DNA from: Anaerolineales bacterium UBA5195
GTDB taxonomy: Bacteria > Chloroflexota > Anaerolineae > Anaerolineales > Villigracilaceae
Assembly: GCA_002412925.1 (NCBI GenBank)
Contig: DHVZ01000037.1
Span: 162,879-226,878, forward strand
DNA: 64,000 nt
Reading direction: 5' to 3'
In this document: in pieces, positions 23,367 to 32,336 of the stretch
Layout: every line of letters starts with the position of its first letter
Numbering within the stretch: the stretch's first letter is position 1
Program-made: the position numbers and the translations under genes
Notes under the pieces: model-generated
Seen by the model: only the letters and a program-made list of their open reading frames with translations
Database searches by the model: none
What the model was told of the DNA's origin: nothing

Positions 23367-24818
23367 TTGAAAATCGAAACACACCCACGTGATGACAATC
23401 AGATGACGATGATCGTCGAGATTGAGGCTGAAAAGATGGAAGGCGCCCGCCGCCGCGCCGCGCGCCGGATCGCCGAAAAAGTAAAGATCCCCGGCTTCCG
23501 ACCGGGCAAGGCTCCCTATGATGTCGTCCGCCGGTTGTACGGCGATGGCGTCATTACCGAGGAAGCGGTCGAGATCCTGGTGGACGAAATCTACCCAGAG
23601 GCGCTCAAAGAGACGAAAATCGAACCGGCGGCTGCCGGACAGTTGGAAAATATCGAAAGCCTGGAGCCTCCCAGGTTCATCTTTACTGTGCCGCTCAAAC
23701 CGACAGTCGACCTGGGTGATTACAAATCTGTGCGCCAGGTATATAAATTTAGCGCGCCCGGCGATGACAAGCTCGACGAAGAAATCGAAAACCTGCGCCG
23801 CATGTATGCCAGCACTGAAACCGTCGAACGCCCGGTCAAGGACGGCGACTACGTCCTGCTGGATGTCGTCGGGAAGAAAGCCAAGGCCAAAGAGGACGAG
23901 GCCCCCCTGGTGGAGCGCGAAGGCTTTGCAATCGTGGTGCGGACAGATGAAAAAGCCACCGAATGGCCCTTCCCGGGTTTTTCTGTCAATTTAATCGGTG
24001 TCGCCCCTGGTGAGAGCAAGGAATTCTCTTACAAGTACGCCAAAGATTTCTCTGACGAAGCCCTCGCGGGCCAGAATGTCAAATTCAAGGTGACCGTCAA
24101 GATCGTGCGCGGCGTCAACCTGCCCGCGCTGGATGACGAATTTGCCAAGAAGACCGGCCTGGGTCAGAAGGTCGAGGAATTGCGCCAGCGCATGCGCGAA
24201 AACCTCGAGGCTGAAGCCAGGAACGCCTACGAAGACGAATATTTCGAGCAGATTATCGAGCAGATCAAGGCTGGGGCAGCCATCAAATATCCGCCCCAGG
24301 TTTTGGAACACGAAGTCGAACATATCCTTGAGGATGTCGAAAGCCGCATGAAGAACCAGGGCATCGAGGGGCTGGAAACTTATTTCAAGATGGTCGGCAC
24401 GACCAGGGAGAAGTTCATCGAGGAACAGGCCACCCCGACTGCCATCAAGCGCCTGGAACGCGGCTTGATCATGGACGAGATCGCCCGTGCTGAAAAAGTC
24501 GAAATCGACAACGAGTCCCTGGAAGCCGCCTTCAACAATACCTGGGCGACCTTATCGATGACGGACGAGGAGTTTGCCAAGCGCACCAAGGGCGGCACCA
24601 AAGCCTCCCGAGAAATCGTCGACGCGGTGGCAATGGATTCGGCCAACCGCCTGCTGACCCGCCGCGTGCTCGACCGCCTGAAAGCGATTGCCACCGGCGA
24701 GGCTGGTGAGGAAAAACCGAAGGCCAAGAAAACCAAAAAGGCTGCCAAGGAAGAACCCGAGACCGAGGCGCTCGAAAAACCAGTGAAAAAGAAAGCCGCC
24801 AAGAAGAAAACTGAATAA
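23367..24818 (+). CDS. tig: Trigger factor
   Basis: This 483-residue ribosome-bound chaperone has the ribosome-docking motif in KIPGFRPGKAPYDVV (about residues 35-50), a PPIase-like middle domain from about 150 to 235, and a long helical C-terminal arm region. The tail is an unusual Lys/Ala/Glu-rich extension of about 45 residues. The start is TTG at 23367, preceded by AGGAAGGA; this gives the normal start KIETHPRDDNQ, while upstream codons overlap the tRNA. A terminator follows, then clpP, the usual tig-clpP order. Confidence 0.95.
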   Translation: MKIETHPRDDNQMTMIVEIEAEKMEGARRRAARRIAEKVKIPGFRPGKAPYDVVRRLYGDGVITEEAVEILVDEIYPEALKETKIEPAAAGQLENIESLEPPRFIFTVPLKPTVDLGDYKSVRQVYKFSAPGDDKLDEEIENLRRMYASTETVERPVKDGDYVLLDVVGKKAKAKEDEAPLVEREGFAIVVRTDEKATEWPFPGFSVNLIGVAPGESKEFSYKYAKDFSDEALAGQNVKFKVTVKIVRGVNLPALDDEFAKKTGLGQKVEELRQRMRENLEAEARNAYEDEYFEQIIEQIKAGAAIKYPPQVLEHEVEHILEDVESRMKNQGIEGLETYFKMVGTTREKFIEEQATPTAIKRLERGLIMDEIARAEKVEIDNESLEAAFNNTWATLSMTDEEFAKRTKGGTKASREIVDAVAMDSANRLLTRRVLDRLKAIATGEAGEEKPKAKKTKKAAKEEPETEALEKPVKKKAAKKKTE

Positions 24819-24825
24819 GAAGCCA

Positions 24826-24863
24826 ATTGGGGCAGGTCCAAAAAGACCTGCCCCAATAATTTT
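24826..24863 (+). terminator. Rho-independent terminator of tig
   Basis: ATTGGGGCAGGTC and GACCTGCCCCAAT are perfect 13-base arms around a six-base loop, followed by AATTTT. Confidence 0.85.
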
Positions 24864-24931
24864 CGGCTAAATTTTTAACACAATTCCAACAAAAAGCGGG
24901 TATCATAAACCCAATAACTAAGGAGAAACAG

Positions 24932-25537
24932 ATGATCCCCAACTTCAACAATCTTGTCCCCATGGTGGTTGAGTCTTCCGGCCGCGGCGAACGAGCTTAT
25001 GATATTTATTCGCTCCTGCTCAAGGAGCGCATTATTTTCCTTGGCACCGGGATCGACGACCAGGTTGCCAACGTGATCGTGGCGCAGTTGCTGTTCTTGA
25101 ACCACGAAGATCCCGAAAAAGAGATCCAGATGTACATCAATTCGCCCGGCGGCGTGATTTATGCCGGCCTAGCGATTTACGACACGATGCAGATGATTTC
25201 CAACCCGATCAGCACGGTGGCGGTTGGCGTAACCGCTTCCTTTGGAACCGTCCTGCTGACCGCCGGGACAAAGGGCCGCCGTTTTGCCCTGCCGAATGCG
25301 ACCATCCACATGCACCAGCCGCTCGGCGGCGCCCAGGGCCAGGCCACGGATATCGAAATCCAGGCTAAGCAGATCATGCGCCTGAAGTCCCTCCTGAACG
25401 GCATCATGGCCAAGCATACCGGCCAGCCTCTCGAAGTCATCGAACGCGACCTCGACCGCGATTACTACCTAGACGCCCAGCAGTCGGTGGCCTATGGCCT
25501 GGTGGACCAGGTTTTGCAGGCCCCGGAAAAGAAATAA
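24932..25537 (+). CDS. clpP: ATP-dependent Clp protease proteolytic subunit
   Basis: This 201-residue protein is full length. The catalytic triad is Ser103 (GVTASFGT), His128 (ATIHMHQP) and Asp177 (DRDYYL). The oligomer handle region and the DYYLDAQQSVAYGLVD end are typical. It forms the double-ring chamber fed by ClpX or ClpC. AAGGAGAAACAG precedes the ATG, and TATCAT near 24901 may be its -10. clpX, often next in this order, is not in the window; a repeat-rich gap follows instead. A second clpP or a distant clpX is likely. Confidence 0.97.
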   Translation: MIPNFNNLVPMVVESSGRGERAYDIYSLLLKERIIFLGTGIDDQVANVIVAQLLFLNHEDPEKEIQMYINSPGGVIYAGLAIYDTMQMISNPISTVAVGVTASFGTVLLTAGTKGRRFALPNATIHMHQPLGGAQGQATDIEIQAKQIMRLKSLLNGIMAKHTGQPLEVIERDLDRDYYLDAQQSVAYGLVDQVLQAPEKK

Positions 25538-25572
25538 GCCCAACAGGAATGCCCTTGCCGGGGCTGGTGGCC

Positions 25573-25632
25573 GAGTAGCTGCGTGGTTTCGATACGCATT
25601 GAACACTACTCAACTGTCACCGTATCGAGACC
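25573..25632. repeat. GAGTAG/CTACTC-type dispersed repeat, copy 1
   Basis: GAGTAG (25573) is inverted as CTACTC (25607). GGTTTCGATACG (25585) is inverted as CGTATCGAGACC (25621). Related sequences occur at 38836 and 43286. It sits between clpP and the next operon. Confidence 0.6.
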
Positions 25633-25707
25633 TGACCCAGGGCTAAACGATAACCTTGAAATGCGCGGAGCGACCCAAAAGTGTCCTCTGCGCATTTTCT
25701 GTATATA

Positions 25708-25747
25708 ATCAGTACTTGAAGATGTTTCGTGAACTGCTGATGATAGC
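25708..25747. repeat. Dispersed inverted-repeat element, copy C (short form)
   Basis: ATCAGTACTT and AACTGCTGAT form a short hairpin around GAAGATGTTTCGTG. The segment AGATGTTTCGTGAACT is identical to copy A. TATAAT at 25704 lies directly before it, so this copy would be transcribed as part of the leader of the DUF1028 gene. Confidence 0.7.
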
Positions 25748-25779
25748 CAGAGCCTGAAAACAATAAAACGGAGGCGAAG

Positions 25780-26649
25780 ATGATGCACCCATCCACCTTT
25801 TCGATTGCCGCTTATGATGCAGTCAGCCAATCCTGGGGCGTAGCCGTCGCCTCCAAATTCCCGGCAGTTGGGGCGCTCGTCCCCTGGGCGCAGGCCGGGA
25901 GCGGCGCGGTCGCCACCCAGGCGCTTGCCAACACTTCCTATGGGCCACACGGGCTGGACCTCCTCGCCCAGGGCCAGAGCGCCGAGACGGTTTTGTCCAA
26001 CCTGCTGGCCGAAGACCCTGGAAAGGAAGGCCGCCAGGTTGGCCTGGTCGACGCCCAGGGACGGGCCGCCACTTTCACCGGGCAGGAATGTATGGATTGG
26101 GCGGGCGGCCTCGCCGGAACGGGCTATGCCATCCAGGGGAATATCCTGGCCGGGCCGCAGGTCGTCCAGGCCATGGAAGCTGCCTTCCTGCAAACTGGCG
26201 GTGAACTGGCCCTCCGGCTGCACGCGGCCCTTTTGGCGGGTGACCGCGCTGGAGGCGACCGCCGCGGACGCCAAAGTGCGGCGCTGGTTGTTGTCAAAGA
26301 AAAAGGCGGTTATGGCGGCTACACCGACCGGATGCTCGATTACCGCGTCGATGATGACTCCGACCCGGTGGTCAAACTGGGCGAGTTGGTCAACCTGCAC
26401 ACGCTCTATTTCGGCAAAAGTCCCGAGGATGAGCGCTTGCAGCTGAACGGCGCGCGGCTTTTGGAGCTGCAAAACCTGATGCGGCATCTTGGCTATCTCC
26501 AGCAAGCCAGCGGCCTCTATGACACGGCTACCCAGGAAGCCTTCCGCGCTTTCACAGGCAACGAAAATTTCGAAGAACGCTGTGACCCGGCCAACGGCTG
26601 GATCGATGCGCCGGTTTACACTTATCTCGTCAGAAAGTTTGGGAAATGA
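25780..26649 (+). CDS. DUF1028 Ntn-hydrolase-like protein with C-terminal peptidoglycan-binding-like domain
   Basis: The protein has 289 residues. Residues 1-210 match DUF1028: it starts STFSIAAYDAVSQSWGVAVASKFPAVG, and the GQSAALVVVKEKGGYGGYTD core follows. The fold is that of the N-terminal nucleophile hydrolases, but the physiological substrate is not established. The last 75 residues (LQNLMRHLGYLQQASGLYD) look like the small PG-binding helical domain often paired with DUF1028. The stop overlaps the ATG of the HAD gene (ATGA). AACGGAGGCG precedes the start. Confidence 0.85.
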   Translation: MMHPSTFSIAAYDAVSQSWGVAVASKFPAVGALVPWAQAGSGAVATQALANTSYGPHGLDLLAQGQSAETVLSNLLAEDPGKEGRQVGLVDAQGRAATFTGQECMDWAGGLAGTGYAIQGNILAGPQVVQAMEAAFLQTGGELALRLHAALLAGDRAGGDRRGRQSAALVVVKEKGGYGGYTDRMLDYRVDDDSDPVVKLGELVNLHTLYFGKSPEDERLQLNGARLLELQNLMRHLGYLQQASGLYDTATQEAFRAFTGNENFEERCDPANGWIDAPVYTYLVRKFGK

Positions 26650-27440
26650 CCTTAATTCCTTCCACCGCGAAAGGCCTGATCCTGGATATGGACGGGGTAC
26701 TCTGGACCGACTCTGCCCCAATTGGCAACCTCCCCCGCACCTTTGCCCGTTTCAAAGAACTTAATCTGGCAGTGGCCCTGGCAACCAATAACTCCACCCG
26801 CACCGTTGATCAGTATGTTGAGAAACTGCGCGATTTTGGGGTGACGGTCGAACCCTGGCAGGTTGTCACTTCGTCGCTAGCTGCCGCCTACCTGATGGCG
26901 CAAAAACTCCCGGCCGGAGCGCCGGTTTTTGCCATCGGAGAGCAAGGGCTGATCGAGGCTCTGAAAGCCGCCAACTTCGAGGTTTTATCCGTTGAGAACG
27001 CAGAAAAAGCGGAAGCCGTTGTGATCGGTATCGACAAACAAATCAACTTCGATAAAATGCGCGAGGCCACGCTGCTGGTGCGCGCCGGGAAACCATTTTT
27101 TGCTACCAATCCTGATAAAACTTTCCCTACCCCGCGCGGACAGATCCCCGGCGCGGGCGCCTGGATCTCGGTCATCGTGACCGCAACCGAGGTTCAGCCG
27201 CTGATTGCCGGGAAACCCTTCCCTTATCTTCTGGAATTGGCCCTGAACCGGATTGGCACCCCAAAAGAGACAACTTATGTGGTTGGAGACCGGCTTGAGA
27301 CCGATATTGCGGGTGGACAGGCGTTGGGCTGCCCGACTGCCCTGGTGCTCTCGGGCATTGCCACGCTCCCTGCAGCGCAGGCCTGGCAGCCGAAAATTGA
27401 TCTGGTCGCTGAGAGCCTGTCGGCGCTGGTCGGAGCCTGA
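26646..27440 (+). CDS. HAD-IIA family phosphatase, NagD-like
   Basis: The protein has 264 residues. Motif I is LILDMDGVLWTDS, motif II is ATNNSTRT, and YVVGDRLETDIAGGQALGC is motif III/IV, in the arrangement of NagD, PGPase and p-nitrophenyl phosphatase, with the C2 cap between. The natural substrate cannot be told; nucleotides and 2-phosphoglycolate are typical of the family. It is coupled to the DUF1028 gene by a four-base overlap and followed by rlmN. Confidence 0.92.
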   Translation: MTLIPSTAKGLILDMDGVLWTDSAPIGNLPRTFARFKELNLAVALATNNSTRTVDQYVEKLRDFGVTVEPWQVVTSSLAAAYLMAQKLPAGAPVFAIGEQGLIEALKAANFEVLSVENAEKAEAVVIGIDKQINFDKMREATLLVRAGKPFFATNPDKTFPTPRGQIPGAGAWISVIVTATEVQPLIAGKPFPYLLELALNRIGTPKETTYVVGDRLETDIAGGQALGCPTALVLSGIATLPAAQAWQPKIDLVAESLSALVGA

Positions 27441-27479
27441 ACCTAATTAGAGTGCATGTCTCTCTTCAGGAAAACCCCG

Positions 27480-28508
27480 ATGTTAATTTATGATCTTGAT
27501 ATTCCTGCTCTGATCAACCTGGTGAAATCCTGGGGCGAACCAGCCTTCCGCGCTAAACAAATCTGGACGGGACTTTATCAAAACTTCTGGCAGTCTCCGG
27601 ATGAGTTTACAAACCTGCCAAGGAGCCTGCGCGAAAAACTGGTAGCGGAGCTGTGTTTCGATGTACTGACCCCCACCCTGAAACTCGATTCCACCGATGG
27701 GCAGACCCGCAAAACCCTTTTCAAACTCCCCGACGGTCGTCAGGTTGAAGCGGTGCTGATGCGTTACGACAAACGCCGGACGTTGTGCATCAGCACCCAG
27801 GTCGGCTGCGCCATGGGCTGCACGTTTTGCGCCACCGGGCAAATGGGTTTCACCCGCAACCTTTCCAGCGGAGAAATCGTCGCCCAGGTCATGTATTACG
27901 CCCGCCTGCTGCACGACGAAGCTGATCTGGTCACCAACATTGTCTTGATGGGCATGGGCGAACCTTTCCATAATTACAACAACACGATGGCCGCCATCGA
28001 CCGCCTGAACGACTCGACCGGGTACAATTTCGGCGCGCGGCGTTTTACGATTTCCACTTCCGGGCTGGTGCCTGCCATTCGCAAGTTCACCCGCGAAAGA
28101 CGGCAGGTCAATCTGGCTGTCTCGCTGCATGCCGCTGAAGACGCCCTGCGCGGCAGCATGATGCCGGTCAACAAAAAGTATTCTGTTGAAGAACTGATTC
28201 AGGCCTGCCGCGAATATGTCGAAACAACCGGGCGGCGAATCACCTTTGAATGGGCGCTGGTCAATGGCATCAACGACACCCCCGAACAAGCCAGGAAGCT
28301 GGCCGCCCTGCTGAAGGGGCTCCTCTGCCATGTCAATGCCATTCCGCTCAATCCGACCACCGGCTATGACGGCAAAGCCACAACACACGAGCGGGCAAAT
28401 GCGTTCAAACAAATCCTGGAACAAAACGGAATCCCCTGCACCATCCGCACCCGCCGCGGGATCGATATCCAGGCTGGCTGCGGACAGTTGGCTTCCCGCG
28501 TTTCTTGA
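27480..28508 (+). CDS. rlmN: 23S rRNA (adenine2503-C2)-methyltransferase RlmN
   Basis: The protein has 342 residues. This radical SAM enzyme methylates C2 of A2503 in 23S rRNA and A37 in some tRNAs. The cluster motif CAMGCTFC is complete, the GMGEPFHNY and SLHAAEDALR segments are typical, and the conserved C-terminal Cys sits in IQAGCGQL. The start at 27480 gives the family start IYDLDIPAL and is preceded by AGGAAAAC; an ATG at 27456 would add eight residues. It is probably co-transcribed with the HAD gene. Confidence 0.96.
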   Translation: MLIYDLDIPALINLVKSWGEPAFRAKQIWTGLYQNFWQSPDEFTNLPRSLREKLVAELCFDVLTPTLKLDSTDGQTRKTLFKLPDGRQVEAVLMRYDKRRTLCISTQVGCAMGCTFCATGQMGFTRNLSSGEIVAQVMYYARLLHDEADLVTNIVLMGMGEPFHNYNNTMAAIDRLNDSTGYNFGARRFTISTSGLVPAIRKFTRERRQVNLAVSLHAAEDALRGSMMPVNKKYSVEELIQACREYVETTGRRITFEWALVNGINDTPEQARKLAALLKGLLCHVNAIPLNPTTGYDGKATTHERANAFKQILEQNGIPCTIRTRRGIDIQAGCGQLASRVS

Positions 28509-28676
28509 ACTTTTCTTGCGTTCATCTGCAAAGGAATCCATCAAAAGTTACAACGCGCTGACAACAGAGGTTCTCACCGCAAACATGCTATTAATTTTGC
28601 CGTTGTGCGCAGGAACATCTGCCAATTCAATCGTGACCCCCACGACCACCATCACTGCCATGCCTTAAAGCAAGAA

Positions 28677-28719
28677 AAAAATCGGAAGTTCTCCAGCTTT
28701 CGTGAAGTACCGAAAATAG
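28677..28719. repeat. Dispersed inverted-repeat element, copy D (half)
   Basis: AAAATCGGAAGTTCT and CTTTCGTGAAGTACCGA match the minus-strand left arm of copy A (AAAATCGGAAATTCT and CTTTCGCGAAGTACTGA). The other arm is missing. It lies immediately upstream of the -35 of the next gene. Confidence 0.7.
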
Positions 28720-28723
28720 AAAC

Positions 28724-28752
28724 TTGTCAGAATATAAAGATTGAAGTATAAG
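28724..28752 (+). promoter_or_regulatory. Sigma-70-type promoter of the GT-C/NHL gene
   Basis: TTGTCA (28724) and TATAAG (28747) are exactly 17 bases apart. The predicted start is about 30 bases before the ATG. Confidence 0.7.
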
Positions 28753-28789
28753 TCACGCATTCAAATTCCAGAAAGAACCAAGAGAAACC

Positions 28790-31700
28790 ATGAGCGACGA
28801 AAAACAAAGCTGGCTTGACCGCACCCCCATCCCTGCCCTGCCGTGGCTGACCCTGGAAGTCTTGTTATTTGCTGTTATCTTGCTGGCGGCCGCGGTTACG
28901 CGCTACTATGAGCTTGGTGCGCGCGTGATGAGCCATGACGAAAGCCTGCATACCTATTATTCTTTCCTGCTATCCAGGGGTCAGGGCTATCAACACAACC
29001 CAATGATGCATGGGCCCTTGCAGTTTCATCTCATCGCGCTTTCGTATTTCATGCTTGGCGCAAGCGACTTCACCGCCCGCATCCCCGCCACCACCTTCAG
29101 CATTTTAACCGTTGCCGCTATCTGGCTCTGGAGGCGGTACATTGGCCGGGCAGGCGCATTGGCGGCGGCAGTGATGGTCTTGATCTCACCTTTCCTGCTC
29201 TATTATGGACGTTACACGCGCGAAGATTCATATGTTGGCGTTTCTTTATTCGTCATGCTTTACAGCATCTTGCGCTACTTCGAAACAGGTAAACCAAAAT
29301 ACATCTATTTTATTGCCGGGTCACTGGTCATACATTACCTCACAAAAGAAACCTCCTTTATTTACACTGCACAAATCCTGGTCTTCCTGGCGATTTATTT
29401 CATCGTCCGGGTAATTCAGAAACCCTGGAAAGGCAGCCGGGACAATTATCGAAATTTTGTAGCTGCGCTTGGCCTGGGTATCTTGTTGTTGGGCGCAACC
29501 GGCTACCTGGCCGTTGCTTCCAAAAAAGCTGCCGAGGTCAGCGGCACAATGACTGCCGCACCGGCAACGCCAGGCGCAGAGATGGAATTCTTGCCTCACC
29601 AGGCAGCCGGGCTCTCCCCCACCCTGATCCTGGCAGCGTTCGTGATCCTGGCGATTGCTGCCGCCATCTTTTTCCTGATTCGCGGATTTGGCCTGGATAA
29701 TATCCGGCGCGAGCGCTCTTTCGACCTGCTGATTGTTTTTGGGACGATCGTCCTGCCGCAGCTATCAGCCTTCCCCGTTTACCTGATCGGCTGGGATCCC
29801 CTCGATTACAGTTCGTCCGGTTTGCTGCGGACCGGATTATTCCTCGCCCCAATAACACTGCTGACGATTGCCATTGGCTGGTGGTGGAACCGGGATGTCT
29901 GGTGGAAAATGGCCCTGATTTTCTGGGCACCTTACGTCTTATTGTATACGACTGTCTTCACCAACGGCGCGGGTTTTTTCACTGGAATAGTTGGATCCCT
30001 GGGCTACTGGCTGGAACAGCAAGGAGTCCAACGCGGTTCCCAACCCTGGTACTATTACATTTTAATTACCATACCAATCTATGAATTCCTGCCGGCGCTG
30101 GCCAGTTTGCTGGCGCTGTATTTCAGTTTCAAAAAGATACCAACGCCTGCAAAAGCAACCCCTCTCTTCATCCAGGAACAGGAAAATCGCATCAACACCA
30201 CCAGCCTGCTGGGCTGGTGGACCCTGACCAGCATCGTGGCTTTTACCGTTGCCGGAGAGAAAATGCCCTGGCTGACTTTTCACATGGCTCTGCCGATGGC
30301 TTTATGGGGCGGATGGGCAATTGGCGCGCTCATCGACCGCATCGACTGGGAGGAATTGCGCCGCCGTAACGCGGCGCTTGTACTGGCGCTTTTGGCGGTT
30401 TTTGTACTAAGTATCACCGGCATATTTATCGCGCTGCTGGGCAGCCCGCACCCGTTCGAGGGCCAGGAATTGGTGCAATTACAGGCAACCACCAGTTTCA
30501 TCTTTGCCGTCTTCGGAGCCATTGCCAGCCTGTTTGCCTTATTCCGCCTGCTGGATGGCTGGGATTACAAACAGGCTTTATATCTGAATACCCTGGTCTT
30601 TTTTGGCATACTGGCTGTGCTGACGATCCGCACCTCGATCCGCGCAAATTACCTGAAATATGACAGCGCACAGGAATACCTGGTATATGCTCACAGTTTT
30701 ACAGGCGTAAAAGATGTCTTGCGCCAGGTGGATGAGCTTTCCGATAAAACGGTGGGAGGCAAGGATATTGTCGTAGCCTACGATGACGATACATCCTGGC
30801 CGATGTCGTGGTATATGCGTGAATACCCCAACGCCCGCTTCTACGGCGCCCAACCAGATAGAAACCTGCGCGATGTACCGGCAATCATTGTCGGTGACAA
30901 TAATTTCACCAAGATCGAGCCAATCGTCAGTGACCTTTATTTCCGGTATGACTACGTCCGCATGGTCTGGCCCAACCAAGATTATTTCAACCTGATCGGC
31001 GTGCGGCCAGATCCCAGCATGCCTTTCGATGATTCCTGCACCGGTCTATCCAGCGTCTTCCACCTGTTTAGAAACCTTGATTTCTCACGGGTTTGCAGCG
31101 CCATCAACGACCCGCGCATGCGCACGGCGATTTTCAATATCTGGCTAAACCGTGACTACAAGCTTTACGGCGAGCTCACCAATAGCCAGGGTGTCAATGA
31201 AAATACCTGGGAACCGTCTGATCGAATGCGGTTGTATATCCGCAAAGATGTCGCTGACCTGGTTTGGAAATATGGCATAAAAACTGTCCAGGTGCCCAAA
31301 GAAGACCCCTATGCCAAGGGGAAGGTTTCCTTGTCAGCCGATTTTATTTATGGCACACCGGGAACGGAACCGGGGCAGTTTAACACTCCTCGGGGGATTG
31401 CCTTTGCGCCTGACGGCAGCCTCTTCATCGCCGACTCGCGCAACCACCGCATCCAACATTTGAGCGCCGATGGACAGGTACTCAATCTCTGGGGCAGTTT
31501 TGCTGACCAGTCGGCCGGGAATGCGCCCATCGGAACCTTGAACGAACCCTGGGGTGTGGCTGTTGGCCCAGATGGAAGCGTCTACGTAACAGATACCTGG
31601 AATCACCGGATCCAAAAGTTCGGTCCAGATGGCACCCCGCTCAAAATGTGGGGCGTCTTTGGCACAAGCGAAACTCCCGGCGCACTCTACGGTCCGCGCG

Positions 31701-32221
31701 GCATCAGCGTTGATGCAGAAGGCAGGGTCTACGTTGCGGATACAGGGAACAAGCGCATCATGGTCTTTGATTCCAACGGCGCAATCCTGACCCAGTTTGG
31801 CGTTGAAGGTTTCGACGCCGGTCAGTTCAGCGAGCCGGTAGACGTCAAAGTGGATGCGCAGGGCCGCGTCTACGTCACAGATACCTGGAACCAGCGCGTA
31901 CAGGTGCTTGATTCGATGGAAGGCTTGAATTATTCGTCAATCAAGCAATGGCCAATCGCCGGTTGGCTGAGTCAATCATTGGACAATAAACCTTACCTTG
32001 CCCTCGCCCCCAATGGGCACGTTTTGGTCACGGACCCTGAAGGCTACCGCGTCATCGAGTTTGACGGGGAGGGTCAATTCTTGCGAACCTGGGGCGAGTT
32101 CGGCGCCGACAACCTCACCTTTGGCCTGCCCAGCGGCATCGCGACAGACGCGGACGGCAACCTCTGGGTGACAGATGCAGGCAACAGCCGCATCATGCGC
32201 TTCATCCTCCCAGCGCCTTAG
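28790..32221 (+). CDS. Membrane glycosyltransferase-like protein fused to an NHL propeller
   Basis: The protein has 1143 residues. The N-terminal 650 carry about a dozen membrane helices and match the Agl23-like (TIGR03663) GT-C family; RVMSHDESLHTYYS in the first loop holds the acidic GT-C motif, and YYGRYTREDSYV follows. Residues 650-820 form a mixed extracellular part. The last 300 residues hold about six NHL repeats (GIAFAPDGSLFIADSRNHRI, GVAVGPDGSVYVTDTWNHRI and so on), a beta-propeller. It probably transfers a sugar outside the membrane, with the propeller binding the acceptor or a partner; this is inference. A promoter lies upstream and a terminator downstream. Confidence 0.85.
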   Translation: MSDEKQSWLDRTPIPALPWLTLEVLLFAVILLAAAVTRYYELGARVMSHDESLHTYYSFLLSRGQGYQHNPMMHGPLQFHLIALSYFMLGASDFTARIPATTFSILTVAAIWLWRRYIGRAGALAAAVMVLISPFLLYYGRYTREDSYVGVSLFVMLYSILRYFETGKPKYIYFIAGSLVIHYLTKETSFIYTAQILVFLAIYFIVRVIQKPWKGSRDNYRNFVAALGLGILLLGATGYLAVASKKAAEVSGTMTAAPATPGAEMEFLPHQAAGLSPTLILAAFVILAIAAAIFFLIRGFGLDNIRRERSFDLLIVFGTIVLPQLSAFPVYLIGWDPLDYSSSGLLRTGLFLAPITLLTIAIGWWWNRDVWWKMALIFWAPYVLLYTTVFTNGAGFFTGIVGSLGYWLEQQGVQRGSQPWYYYILITIPIYEFLPALASLLALYFSFKKIPTPAKATPLFIQEQENRINTTSLLGWWTLTSIVAFTVAGEKMPWLTFHMALPMALWGGWAIGALIDRIDWEELRRRNAALVLALLAVFVLSITGIFIALLGSPHPFEGQELVQLQATTSFIFAVFGAIASLFALFRLLDGWDYKQALYLNTLVFFGILAVLTIRTSIRANYLKYDSAQEYLVYAHSFTGVKDVLRQVDELSDKTVGGKDIVVAYDDDTSWPMSWYMREYPNARFYGAQPDRNLRDVPAIIVGDNNFTKIEPIVSDLYFRYDYVRMVWPNQDYFNLIGVRPDPSMPFDDSCTGLSSVFHLFRNLDFSRVCSAINDPRMRTAIFNIWLNRDYKLYGELTNSQGVNENTWEPSDRMRLYIRKDVADLVWKYGIKTVQVPKEDPYAKGKVSLSADFIYGTPGTEPGQFNTPRGIAFAPDGSLFIADSRNHRIQHLSADGQVLNLWGSFADQSAGNAPIGTLNEPWGVAVGPDGSVYVTDTWNHRIQKFGPDGTPLKMWGVFGTSETPGALYGPRGISVDAEGRVYVADTGNKRIMVFDSNGAILTQFGVEGFDAGQFSEPVDVKVDAQGRVYVTDTWNQRVQVLDSMEGLNYSSIKQWPIAGWLSQSLDNKPYLALAPNGHVLVTDPEGYRVIEFDGEGQFLRTWGEFGADNLTFGLPSGIATDADGNLWVTDAGNSRIMRFILPAP

Positions 32222-32232
32222 AAATCTGCAAC

Positions 32233-32269
32233 AGCCCCGGTTTCTTCACGGAAACCGGGGCTTTGATTT
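32233..32269 (+). terminator. Rho-independent terminator
   Basis: AGCCCCGGTTTC and GAAACCGGGGCT are perfect 12-base arms, followed by TTTGATTT. Confidence 0.85.
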
Positions 32270-32277
32270 AAGCGTGG

Positions 32278-32286
32278 TGGTATAAT
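32278..32286 (+). promoter_or_regulatory. Extended -10 promoter of sucCD
   Basis: TGGTATAAT is an extended -10 directly after the terminator of the previous gene. The predicted leader is about 45 bases, with CAGGGAGACC before the ATG. Confidence 0.7.
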
Positions 32287-32336
32287 TCCTACGTAACAGG
32301 GAGTAAAGTAATTACATCATCAGGGAGACCACCCGC

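Noticed and set aside
27483..28544. 353-codon open frame opposite rlmN
   Set aside because: Shadow of rlmN; composition fits reverse reading of coding sequence.
28548..28661. 37-codon minus-strand frame in the gap after rlmN
   Set aside because: It has hydrophobic, protein-like sequence but no ribosome binding site or promoter. It could be a gene remnant, but nothing decides it.
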